The position numbers and the translations under genes are program-made. From Symsagittifera roscoffensis (Eukaryota; Xenacoelomorpha; Acoela; Convolutidae): a DNA stretch of 64,000 nt. Under the pieces are notes generated by a model. It ran no database searches. It was not told where the DNA came from and saw nothing but the letters and a program-made list of their open reading frames with translations. Location of the stretch: contig NC_087066.1 of NCBI RefSeq assembly GCF_963678635.1, forward strand, positions 35,093,152-35,157,151, given 5' to 3'. Shown here one piece after another: positions 46,999 through 57,342 of this stretch. How positions within the stretch are numbered: position 1 is the first letter of the stretch; each line of letters starts with the position of its first letter.

Positions 46999-49653
46999 AT
47001 GCCATTCAAAGATCCTGCAAAGCGGAAATAGTATGCCAAAAAATATTATGCACGAAAAGTGAAGCGTAAGAACGGTTAGTTAAGCTTGCAACATATTCAT
47101 TGTCGTGGCACAAAATATACGGTAGCCGTGTTTTGTCATGTCAGTCTCTACTTTGCCAGTTAAAAACGGATGTTAGTGTGTTACAGTGCCACTACAAAAC
47201 TCGAACAATTCTGATGATCCCATTACAAGTGGTTCTGTCCCAGCTGAATTTTTTTCGGAAACGACAATTGACCTATCAGATTCAGAAAACTCCCAAGATC
47301 TAATCAACGAAAGTAAGTCTTTTTTAAATTATACTTATAAATGTGAGGTGAAAAGCATGTTTTCTTATGGAAAACGTTTCGAAATTTTTTTGGAATGTTC
47401 TTGGAACATTCCTGAGGTATGTTATTGACATTTTGTACCTGTCATTCAATCATGTTCTGTTAAGAAGCATCATTGTAATCTGGGAAAGACGATATCGAAG
47501 AAACTGACAGTCTTTCTTGCGGCAGTAAATGACTTAGCAATGTTATACTATACTGAAGGACTATCTGAAAAATCACTGCGCAGGGTCATGGGCTTATTCA
47601 AAACTTACACAGATTATGAACTTCCAAAAGACCCACGAACAATCATTGCTCGTGCTACCGAGAACAGGAAATTGCCGTAGAGACAAATAATTTTTTATAT
47701 ATTGGTGTGGAGGAAGCACTCAGCAGAGTAGAAACTATGTGCGGCCCTTTCGATTCTTCCCTAGATAATTTTCTTAGCACTGACGACCTTCCAATATCAT
47801 CTTCGAGCAAAAAAAGTTTTGGCCGGTACTTCTGTCTACAGTTCAACAACCAGAAGTGGTATCAGTGGTTGCGGTTTTTTTTATGAGAGAATTCCAAAAC
47901 CAATGGAGTTGGTGGAGCACCTTGTTGCCGAACTTTCCCCACTAGTGGACAGCGGTTACAAGAATCTTCCGGTAAGCGTTCCAAAAACGTTCCAAAAATG
48001 TTTCAAGAATGTTCCAAGAGAATTTTTTCCAAAATATACCGAGTATCTCATTGTAGTGCTTTTTCAGGTGACAATTAAGTACATGACTGCCGACTTACCA
48101 GCTATCGCACTTGTCAGAAACTGCAAACCCCCTCATGGATACTTCTCGTGCTACAAATGCACTATTGAGGGCGTCTATCAGCATAACAGGATGATTTTTT
48201 GAGGACGCAGAGGAGGCCGATCGACGTTCTGATCACAATTTTCGGCAACGCAAAAATCCAGAGCAACATGGCAACCCAGATGAAGGATCAGGCAATCCAC
48301 ACACTACCCTTTTTGAAAAAAAACAAGTGATTCAGTGTTATTTGAAGGTTGTTAAAAACTGGAACGTTTCAAAAACATTTCTGAAACAATTTAGAGACCA
48401 ACGTAATTTATTCCGGATGTATGTCACTTGGAACGTTTCAAAAAGATTTCTGGAACAAAAACAGTTCAACAATTGTATTTAGATTTGCCGACGGAGAAGT
48501 TTAACATGATAGACTCGTTTGCAGTTGACAGTATGCACTGTGTATATCAAAAACAGGGCGTCGATTCTTTGCTTTCTTGTGAGGCAAAACAGGCAAAAAG
48601 CAAGGAAAACGACAATATCCATATTGGAGTCGTTGTTTCAATCCATTGGTCGCCGATACGGTTCATTGAAGTTCCCCAAAGGGTTCGCGAGGTCTCCTCG
48701 TACCTTCGAACATTTTGATAATTTCAAAGCAACAGAGCTACGAATGTTGTTAATTTATGATGGAGATATGGTACTGCAATCACAAGCGTCACAAAACGTG
48801 ACAATGGCATCCCGCTTTCTCTCCGTCGGTATTCGCATTTTGTCAGACAAAAGATTGTACGAAGTAAGTTTTTGTACGAAGTAAGTTTTGGAACGTTTTT
48901 GGAACATTCTTGGAACAAATTTATTAAAACCAATACTAATATGTTTAAATTTACCGTGGTCTGGCATTGGGAACGTTTTTGGATGATTCTGGAAACATTT
49001 TTTTTAAGGATCACAACGGTTCAGCTGAGTCTTTCCTTCAATGCTTTCAACGAAATATGGAGTTTGAAGCACCACACTTCTGCACCTTGGCTATTCATCG
49101 TCTTATTCACCCTCCCAAGAATGCCTCCGATTTGGAACACTCGAAACATTCAGCTGCTTCAAGTATGAAAACACGGTGAAATACCTGAAATTGCTGGATC
49201 AGAGTAAAAAAGAACCGCTCATTCACCTGACAAAAAAGCTGCATATTTCCTCGACGTTCACGTCAAACATCAGCCGATAAGGTGCAAGAATAGATAAAGC
49301 GTGGAAACTGATCACTGATTCGCCATATACCACTGAACAGATACAACTTGCTCGATTACAAACTAAAAAATGGCAATTCTCAACTGATGAAGCAGATAAC
49401 TACTTCGGAGACGGTTCAAGAGTGCGGCAGCTTCAGAGTATCGTTGGAACTACAGAAGGCAGTTACGAACTGATTTTTAACAACACGCTCTGTTTTCCAG
49501 ATGCCTATTGAGGGGAACAAGACATTTGAAAGTTCTGAAGTTGATATTCTTGAAATCAAAGATCTCTCACAATGCTACTGCCAGTTGAAATCCTGCAAAT
49601 ATGTGGTCAACAAGTTCTGTTCAAAGCTAGTCGCTTATAGACTGTTGAAGTAA
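46999..49653 (+). pseudogene. TNP2-like transposase gene, copy C
   Basis: The exon order is the same as in copy A. The TAG in exon 1 and the T8-run frameshift (near 47876) are shared with copy A. Copy C has its own defects: a lost T in the AGGAAATT stretch near 47670 and a shortened A run near 47812. It keeps the Tyr codon that copy A lost in the FSCYKC segment of exon 4, and the acceptor there is a clean TTTTTCAG|GTG. The last exon starts after TTTTCCAG (about 49501) and ends at TAA 49651-49653 with a Cys-rich tail. Confidence 0.65.
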
Positions 49654-49659
49654 CTTGAT

Positions 49660-49920
49660 AGACACGATCCTATCAAAATGTTCCCGTACCCTAGAGAGAC
49701 ACAGCACAGAAACATATAAAAACATTCCTGAAATGTTCCGTAACGTTCCCGGGTACCCTAGAGAGACACGGCACAAAAACATATTGAAAACGTTCCTAAA
49801 ATGTTCCATAACGTTCTAGTACCCTTTTTTGCCGCTAAAGGGCGACACCACAGGAACGTTTTCAAAATGTTCCCGAAATGTTTCCAAAACGTTCTAGTAC
49901 CCTTTTTTGCCGCTAGTGGG
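49660..49920 (+). repeat. Tandem spacer between the two transposon genes
   Basis: Two to three diverged units of about 65-80 bp contain GTACCCTAGAGAGACAC, ACATATTGAAAACGTTCC and ATGTTCCRTAACGTTC. They carry several inverted GGAACGTT or AACGTTCC motifs. The spacer sits where a terminator for the first gene and a promoter for the second would be expected. Confidence 0.6.
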
Positions 49921-50785
49921 AGATATAGATTATTGTATATATTATTGTACTACGTCATTTGTCAAAACTCATTTGCGAAAATCAGCTTGTTTGTTCTTCT
50001 TCATGTTTTTATGCATCAAACTGTCAATTTGTAGCTGGACCAGCAATCAGTGGGACAGGGTTCAGGTGAGTATTGAGTTTGAACTAAAATATAACATCGC
50101 GGATTACGACGAGTTACCCGTTATTTTCAGACACATACGTGATTTGCTCAATGTGACCCTCCAATGACTCTCCCGTTATGCTTTTCGGCGACAAGACAGT
50201 TTCAACCGCTCCGAATAGTTTTGCCAATCACGATTTCCAGTGCCATTCAGTGCTTCTGGCCCCCTAAAGGAAGAGTGTTGAAGGCAGTCAAAGATTGCAA
50301 TCCACCAAACGAGGGCTGGAACAAGATTCATGTACTGAAAGTTTACCAAGACGTCCCCGATCTTGAAACGGTAAGTTAATATCAAATGTTTTCAAGCATC
50401 CAACAGTTTCTATGGTTTTCTCGTTGTACGTTTCAGGATGATTTCACGTGGCAGAAACGTTCCTGAATGTTTTTAGAATGTTGGCAACGTTAGAACGCTG
50501 AAGAATGTTTTTAGAACGTTTTGAAAATATTAGTGTGCTATGTAGGGCCGAGACATCGAGGCTTTGCATCTTGACGATACGGACAACGACAGACAGAAAT
50601 CACAGAAGAGGAAAGCCAAAGTGGTTAGTGAAGGATCCATGGAGGACTTGGCCAGTTGCACTTCCTTTGACGCGGTTCAAGCCTCTAAGAAACCGAAAAC
50701 TCTGCCTCATTCGAAAGATGACGCTGCGCTGGACAACCGAGTTCAACACGCTGCCAAAGATCCCCGGCAACCAAAGTTCTCTAAA

Positions 50786-51247
50786 GTGAGTTTTTCAAAC
50801 ATAATTCTAAGTATGTTGTTTATCAAAAACTGTTGCAAAAATGATGAAGTTTCAAGAATGTTTTGAAGATGTTCCAAGAATGCTCCAAAATTGTTCCCTA
50901 ACGATTGTTTTGTTCAGAGTGGTCAGAGTGCGTTAGACAATAGTGACGTTGCGCTGGACAAAGTCAACCCAGTTCAACACGCTTCCAAAGACCCCCGGCA
51001 ATCAAAGTTGTCCAAAGTGAGTTTTTCAAACATAATTCTAAGTATGTTGTTTATCAAAAACTGTTGCAAAAATGATGAAGTTTCAAGAATGTTTTGAAGA
51101 TGTTCCAAGAATGCTCCAAAATTGTTCCCTAACGATTGTTTTGTTCAGAGTGGTCAGAGTGCGTTAGACAATAGTGACGTTGCGCTGGACAAAGTCAACC
51201 CAGTTCAACACGCTTCCAAAGACCCCCGGCAATCAAAGTTGTCCAAA
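50786..51247 (+). repeat. 231-bp intron-plus-exon tandem duplication
   Basis: 50786-51016 and 51017-51247 are direct copies, each an intron (GTGAGT to TTGTTCAG) plus a 99-base exon. Only a few bases differ, near 51251 onward. The exon encodes a 33-residue segment rich in Ser, Asp and Gln that also resembles the end of the preceding exon (VQHAAKDPRQPKFSK). That suggests an older round of the same process. Confidence 0.9.
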
Positions 51248-51950
51248 GTGAGTGTTTTAAACATAATTCTAAGTACGTTGTGTATCAAAAACTGTTGCAA
51301 AAATGATGAAGTTTCAAGAATGTTTTGAAGATCTTTCACAAATGTTCCTGTTCCAAGAACGTTCCCTAACGATTGTTCTGTTCAGAATTTTCTCCAACTT
51401 CCACAACAGAAAACAATTATGAACGATCTTAATGATGATGAGGACGAACCTGAGAAGGATCTACCTAAAAGTCCCGCTACACCCACGGGTGAATCAGTCA
51501 ACGACGATCTTCACAACTTCTCTCTATCGGAATTGAATGTAAGTTTTCAATGAACCTTTCCAGAATATTCCCAGAACACCATATATGAAAATTTTTGCAA
51601 GCTATATGAGAAAACTTTTATGGAACGTTTTGAAAACGGTTTTTACTGTTCTTATTGTAGTGTTCTTTTCCAGCCCTCGTTTTTTGTGGACCCAACCGCC
51701 GAGGCCTTAGATGCCATGTTGAAGACGTTGGAATGCATGGACGGGCGACTGCAGCGGGTGGAAGGGCAACTAGTGCACATAGAAGAAGGCATCGAGCGCA
51801 TCGAGGATAGTTTCGCCCTCAACAACTCCCGAAAAACTCAAGGCGATGACGCCGTCAAAACAAGGTCCGAGCTTCCACTGTTGACCGTTGAAGCCTTCCA
51901 TGCGTTCGAAAGACAACTTGCCAATAGCACAATGGTGAGAACTACGATAA

Positions 51951-52142
51951 ATGTTCCAAAAACGTTTCAGACACGTTCTCAGTTTGTTATTTGTGTTTCA
52001 CTGGAAAATCTTCAATGTTCTAAGAATGTTCCAAAAACGTTTCAAACACGTTCTCAGTTTGTTATTTGTGTTTCACTGGAAAATCTTCAAAGTTCTAAGG
52101 ATGTTCCAGAAACGTTTCAGACACTTTCTCAGTTTGTTTCAG
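51951..52142 (+). repeat. 75-bp tandem repeat inside the last intron
   Basis: There are about two and a half units starting ATGTTCCAAAAACGTTTCA at 51951, 52026 and 52101. Each has an inverted GTTCC/GTTTC motif pair. The last unit runs into the acceptor TTTGTTTCAG at 52142. Confidence 0.85.
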
Positions 52143-52427
52143 CTAAGGATGCTGAAAGAGGAAATCAAGTGTTATTCGGCAAAGAAACGTCCATGATGTG
52201 CCCTGGAGCTTGTGAGGGAGCCCTCAGCCATTGCGTGCTTCTGGTACCCAAGGCACGCCACCACTACCTTCGAATGCTTCGAGAAAACAACATTAGCTGC
52301 GATTATCATCAGTGCAAATGAGACTGATGGCATGTCGGCAGACGAAACGAGAAAGACGTTGTCACAGTATTTCCACAAGAACGCTGTCTGCCAATCTGCG
52401 ACTACCAATGTGCAGACACCTCAGTGA

Positions 52428-53384
52428 CTTTTAGACTGAACTTTTCATTGTTTCTGTCTTGTTTCATTTGGTGTTCAACTTTATAACTTCTGAATTTCAA
52501 ATTGTTTAGTTTATCTGATATTTTTTCCAAGAATCTCAGTAGGTTCCAGAACGACTTCAAAACGTTCTCAGAACGTCCTCAGAGAATAGGACGAAATATT
52601 TCCAAAACATTCGACGATAATTCTCCGGCATGTTTTGAAGCATGTTTCTGAAACGTTCTTAGTTGTTGAACAAAAAAAATTCCAAAACATTCCACGATAA
52701 TGCTCCGCCATGTTTCTGAGACGTTCTTAGTTGTTGTTCCAGAATGTTGCGAAAACGTTCTCCAATTTTGTTCCAAAAACGTTCTTCTGTAATGTTTGTG
52801 AATGTTCTCAGAACATTCCAAGATACATTCCTAAAACGTTACTGAAACGTATTGACATTCTGCTAGAGAATTTTTTAAGAATGTTTTTCAAAAGTTTATT
52901 CAGAACGATATTTCGGTTAGGGTTAGAAATACGTTCCAAAAACGTTTTTAGACTGTTCCAAAAACGTTCTCAATGTAGAAAAACGAAAGTATACCACAGA
53001 CCCGGAACGATTGAGGGATTGAAATTTTGAGGGGTTGAAAAGTGTTCCAAAGTTGTTCTTAGAACGTTTAGCAAACGTTCAGATGAAATTCCCAGAACGT
53101 CGAAAAAATTCCCGGGATTCGGCACTACACATGGAACGTTCCTGGAACATTCTGGAACGTTCCACACAATTTCCATATATGGCAGCAGTCGGAAAGCCGA
53201 ATGACCGTTCCATTTTGTTCCAATCAGGGTTTGAAAATTGCTCCACAAGTGTTCCAGGATCGTTCCGAACGTTCCAACTGCCGAGCTTAACCATGTGAAC
53301 ATACGACATAAATACTCGGCATTCCGACTTGTCAAAATGATTTCGAACGTTCTGGAACATTCTTGCAACCCTTATGGAACACCC
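52428..53384 (+). promoter_or_regulatory. Right subterminal region, GAA/TTC motif-rich
   Basis: Non-coding DNA contains dozens of inverted AACGTTC-type words. Notable runs are GAACGTTCCTGGAACATTC and TGGAACGTTCC at 53134-53162 (six alternating GAA/TTC units, one with 3-base spacing) and GAACGTTCTGGAACATTC at 53345-53362 (four units with exact 2-base spacing). That is the layout of heat-shock elements, and it is also plausible as a transposon protein-binding array. Open frames in this region on both strands (52579-52821 and 52970-53368) are by-products of the repeats. Confidence 0.6.
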
Positions 53385-53660
53385 AATTGTTTACTGGGTG
53401 ACCCTTTGGTTAAACTTTTGGTCGGTTTCTCCATTCAAACAAACGGGTCGATCTATTTCGGAAGCTCTACGAGCTAGTTTTGTTAGCTTTTAAGCCAACT
53501 GAAGCGAATTTGCAAGTTTTAGGGCTCAATTTGCCTCAATAGAACTTGTTTAAATACTACTTAATTAATATTGTTTAGTCTCAATAGATCTGGGGGAAGA
53601 CTGGAAAAGCGAGGATAGTGAGAGATCAACTTAATTCTGATATCTCTTTAGAGATTTTAG

Positions 53661-54350
53661 ATTTAGTGGACCTAAAAAAAGATCGACAAAATTTTTGAAC
53701 TTTTTTTTGAGAAAACTGCACCCTTTTCGAGAAAAGTCCTAGATCTCGCCCTGTTTATATCTTTTACTGGTTTGGCTGTACATATTTTAAACCTATGTGC
53801 TACTAGAACAGATAACCTTTTTCCTTGCTGGAAAAAAAAATGACCAGCTGCCGCCCGTTCGGACTTTCATTTTTATTCTCCCTTCTCGCTGCATACTTAA
53901 TTATTATTTTTTGTAAATTATTTAGAATTAACTAATCAACATATACGATTAGTCCTTAAATGCTCCTTCTAAAGCTTAACTAGTTATCTAGTTGCACAAA
54001 TGTTATAACATTTGTTCAACTAGATAACTAGTTAAGCTTTAGAAGGAGCATTTAAGGACTAATCGTATATGTTGATTAGTTAATTCTAAATAATTTACAA
54101 AAAATAATAATTAAGTATGCAGCGAGAAGGGAGAATAAAAATGAAAGTCCGAACGGGCAGCAGCTGGTCATTTTTTTTCCAGCAAGGAAAAAGGTTATCT
54201 GTTCTAGTAGCACATAGGTTTAAAATATGTACAGCCAAACCAGTAAAAGATATAAACAGGGCGGGATCTAGGACTTTTCTCGAAAAGGGTGCAGTTTTCT
54301 CAAAAAAAAGTTCAAAAATTTTGTCGATCTTTTTTTAGGTCCACTAAATG
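53661..54350. repeat. 690-bp nearly perfect palindrome
   Basis: Two 345-bp arms are inverted copies around a centre at 54005/54006 (ATGTTATAACAT). By eye only about three substitutions and one A-run length change separate the arms. No spacer is present. The outer 90 bases of each arm include the TIR-like GGGCGGGATCTAGG of the hAT-type family. The frame at 54117-54338 is inside the palindrome and is not a supported gene. Confidence 0.9.
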
Positions 54351-54475
54351 GTTGGGTTGGTCGGTAGAAAATGGGTGTCATAAAACAATGTCAAAGGGGG
54401 GACCCTTAGGTTGATGAGTGGGTCGAATCCCCGAGGAAAGAGCATACGCCCCCCCCCCCCCCGCACCCCATAATA
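54257..54475. mobile_element. Partial hAT-like element overlapping the palindrome arm
   Basis: CAGGGCGGGATCTAGGACTT at 54257 and the following CTCGAAAAGGG and TTAGGTCCAC blocks parallel the start of the element at 59165. Farther on, GTCGAATCCCCGAG and a long C run correspond to the end part of that element. Its right inverted end is not clear. Confidence 0.45.
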
Positions 54476-55282
54476 AGTTTCTTACCTGTCACCGAATCAT
54501 TAACGACAACGAATTTTCTTTATATTTGCAACTTGAGCTGATTAAGTATTTTTTTTCTTGGGTTTAACTGAGTAACAACTTTGAGCAGAGAAATCTCAAA
54601 TGAAAAACACTTTGGGCTGAAAAAACATTGCCTTGCAGCGTCATTTTTTAAGCATCATGGCTAAATATTACACTTTTAATTTAAAGCTAAGAGATTTTAG
54701 TCATGGTCCAAAAATGTCTAAGGTTTATTTGAAATCGTCTGCAATATGATATTTAGAAGTAAAACGTGATAAATTAAGTCTGCCAAGCTATGGGAGCGTC
54801 TTTTAAAAGTTTTCTGATGTTGACTGCACAGAATACAGGATAATCGCAAGGATTATACAACAGTATAATGTTAAATTGTAACAAAAGAAGAACACTCTGG
54901 GTGTTGAAGGGGTTAACTTTCCGCCTTCCCGCCTAATTCTCACCATGTATGGTACTAGTAGTATTACGAAAAACGCAGTTTACAGTCTAGTGCAGATTAC
55001 ATGACTGTGGCGTAGACATGACCTATTTTAACTTTTAACGCCGAGAACAATTGAAGAGTGTGTTAACAATTCCAAATCGATTTTATCTGTTTTTACGCCA
55101 TAGAAACAATTAAAACTCTTTTGTGATATTTCTTTCAATTGGTGCGCCATTGATGAAGTAATCGCATTAAGATTGTTTTAGCTGTTTTGCTCCAAATTTT
55201 GAATGAAAATTGGAATATTTGACCTCACTCTGTCTTTTTTAGACCAAACACGACTTAATAGTTGCTTTTTGGTGAAAGGACA
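54476..55282. other. Spacer, nothing recognised
   Basis: AT-rich. No open frame with a known domain and no repeat relation to other parts of the window were noticed. Confidence 0.35.
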
Positions 55283-57342
55283 ATCTACTCTATTCCAAAG
55301 TATCCTATACCAATCTACCCTATGCCATTATACCCTACATACCAATCTACCCTATAACAATCTACGTATATTAATCTACCCTATACTAATCTACCCTATA
55401 CTAATCTGCCCTATATGCCAGTTTAACCTGTGTCGATTTGGCGCATAATTACTGAAAACTTTCAAAGTTCCAATTAGAATCGAAAAAATAACAGCACGTT
55501 TTAATTCATTTGAGTCCAAATTTTTGGACTCAATTTGAGTCTTTTACCTAAAGAAGTTGTTCTGAAGACTAAATCGCAATTTAAGCCTCAAAATCTGAAA
55601 CTTGTCTCAATTAACAGGTTTTAATCCCCAATCTTCAATATCACGTACAAAATTGAAACAAAAACTACGTCATTGCATCAATTTTCCTTAGAATAACATT
55701 TACTAAAACGAGTCAAATTTCTTGGGGTCTATCCCAACAGAATCGGAGGTACCAATTTGAGGTACCAAGGCAACACGAGGATTTTTGCGTCTTCGATAGC
55801 AGCATTGAAGATCCAGAAAGGGTGTTGATTTTTGAAGATCGCGACAGTATCCAGAGTTTGATATTATATCGAGGTGTTTAGCTGTGTGACGGAACATTCA
55901 AAGTTTATCCTATTCAATTTTATCAATTTTACACAATCCACAATCAACTTGCTGGATTTTACCCCCCTGCATTTATGCACTGTTGCCAATCAAAAGAAAG
56001 CCTACATACAAAAAGCTACCGAAGGGATTATCAGCCATCACCGTATTCTCCTCGATTTTGATTGTGCAGCACAAAAAGCTTTCGCTAGTCATCATACTGG
56101 AGAATTGCTTAAAGGCTGCTATTTGTATTTATGTCATGCGTTCAATCAGAAAATAAACAAAGTGGGCTTAAAAATGACTGCATGAAACTAATCACGAACT
56201 CAATTTGACGTTGCGCTTAAGTCCAGCTCTAAGTTTTGTACCAGTTATTGAGGAGATCGAAAAAGTATGACAAATTTGATCTCGACGACTGAAAAACTTG
56301 ATGAAGTATACTCAAACTTCCAGCGCACCTACATTAAAGGCAAAACCATCGGAAGGAATTATCGCGACCCTCTCTTTCCAGCAAACCTTTTTGATCATTC
56401 CAAAGAAGCAGCTGCTGGATTAATAAGGACAACAAAAGCTATAGAATGCTGACATCTTGGCGTTCTTACTCTCTCTAAAGGAAACCACTCATCCATTCAC
56501 ACCTTTCTGGATCAAATCAAATTGGATGCTGCCAATCAAAAACCAAATCGCAAGAAGTACAGGGAATTGAATGAGAAAAAGAAAAAACATTTGCAACACT
56601 TTTAACAAAGATTCATAATTGTGTTTTCTCGCGCAATTATGTCATTCCTAATTCTGTTCATCTATCAAAGTTTCTGAATTTTTCGAAAATTCAATGGAAT
56701 TTTTAAAAAAACAACTACTTTTTGAGGTTCCCGAGGCCGTAGAGGATTGTTATTTTGGGAGGTAATAGAGGTCAATATCAAAAGAACTTTTTTTCTCCCT
56801 CGCCCCGCCACCCAGTACCGCCTTGGCCTGATACTGGGTTTTATCCCTCCTTTTGTGATCAACTAGTCAAAGCTTCAGTAATTTTTGAATTTCAATCAAA
56901 ATTTGACTTCTTGGTGATTTGATCTTTGGAACTTTTGCTTTTAAAGCTCATGCATTATCCGCTAAGCTATATCGACTTGTTGTGATGTAACTTTTGCTTG
57001 TTTAAGAAATAGCCGCAACGCATTTCTATAGCAAAATTGGATTAAAATTTCTCTTCTTTCATGCCTTGAGCTCATTTTTATTTTGAACATGCCAATTTTA
57101 CGATACTTTGATATTTTGTTCATGTGCGTCAATTATTCTTCGATCACAATGAATGGTTCTTTGACTTATTCGGAAATATGCTGTTTCGGATTCTTCAAGA
57201 GAATGGGGTAAGTTTCAATTGCTTTAATTATAGGGTAGAATGGTATAGGGTAAATTGGTATCGGGTAGATTGGTATGTAGGATAAAATATTATAGTGTAG
57301 ATTAACACAGGGTAGATTGGAATAGGGTAGAATGTCATGGAA
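55283..57342 (+). mobile_element. MULE-like DNA transposon with inverted minisatellite ends
   Basis: A transposase remnant lies between two inverted arrays. The left array (55283-55436) is built from TCTACCCTATACTAA-type words. The right array (57226-57342) is built from the reverse form, GGTATAGGGTAGATT. Tandem words inside long inverted ends are known from Mutator-like and foldback elements. Exact outer ends and the 8-11 bp target duplication expected of MULEs could not be defined. Confidence 0.6.
55874..56605 (+). pseudogene. MULE transposase remnant
   Basis: Landmarks of the MULE transposase domain appear in order: HRILLDFDCAAQKAF (the second catalytic Asp region), KGCYLYLCHAF followed by NKVGL, and LRLSPALSFVPVIEEIEKV in a shifted frame. 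The RTYIKGK and DPLFPANLFDH segments, the IRTTKAIEC segment and the final HSSIHTFLDQIK region follow. The usual TNNxxEGWH appears as TTKAIEC followed by TGA, consistent with a TGG to TGA change at 56449. Two frame changes lie between 56183 and 56267. The stop is at 56603-56605. The N-terminal part, including the first catalytic Asp, was not recognised. Confidence 0.75.

Larger units (their letters stand above)
43011..47562 (+). repeat. Tandem duplication, 2276-bp unit (copies B and C left part)
   Basis: 43011-45286 and 45287-47562 are direct copies with only a few base differences, for example ATATCCGG versus ATATACGG near 44216 and 46492. The unit begins inside the LTR fragment (ACAGTTCATG) and ends inside transposase exon 3, just after ACTATACTGAAG. 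At the central junction the sequence reads GAAG-TATA-ACAG, so about four filler bases separate the units. This is a recent local duplication and not a transposition. Confidence 0.9.
50131..52427 (+). pseudogene. DUF4806-type second gene of the transposon, nearly intact
   Basis: Exons are 50131-50370, 50546-50785, 50918-51016, 51149-51247, 51386-51538, 51674-51934 and 52143-52427. Clean GTAAGT/GTGAGT donors and TTTCAG-type acceptors are all in phase 0 from exon 2 on. The first exon carries the CFWPP segment with KAVKDCNPP and a Trp, as in the N-terminus of DUF4806 proteins. A Lys-rich, possibly nuclear-targeting linker (QKSQKRKAK) follows. Next come duplicated short exons, an amphipathic coiled-coil-like segment (MLKTLECMDGRLQRVEGQL) and ELPLLTVEAFHAFERQL. 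The C-terminus has TLAAIIISANETDG and ETRKTLSQYF. Function of the family is unknown; a DNA-binding or transposase-accessory role is inferred from context. Defects: a 10-bp insertion near 50230 and one in-frame TGA near 52193. An upstream exon is probable but not placed. Confidence 0.7.
45975..53396 (+). mobile_element. TNP2 plus DUF4806 DNA transposon, copy C (longest)
   Basis: Candidate terminal inverted repeats are CAGTAAACAATTTGGT at 45975 and, inverted, ACCCAATTGTTTACTG ending 53396. They differ at one of 16 positions. The domain rich in GGAACGTTCC-type motifs begins directly inside the left repeat and stops directly inside the right one, which supports these as the ends. No clear target duplication is seen (GCT before, GGT after). 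Homology among copies A, B and C extends left beyond 45975, because those copies arose by segmental duplication. The contents in order are a 122-bp array, the TNP2-like gene, a 70-bp tandem spacer and the DUF4806-type gene. Confidence 0.6.

Noticed and set aside
51620-52321. Continuous 233-codon frame
   Set aside because: It reads straight through two introns (the motif-bearing 75-bp repeat lies inside) and leaves the exon frame. The spliced model with clean GT...AG borders is better supported.
53079-53368. Overlapping frames on both strands in the right subterminal region
   Set aside because: They coincide with dense GGAACGTTCC motifs, which contain no stop in most frames. No domain is visible.
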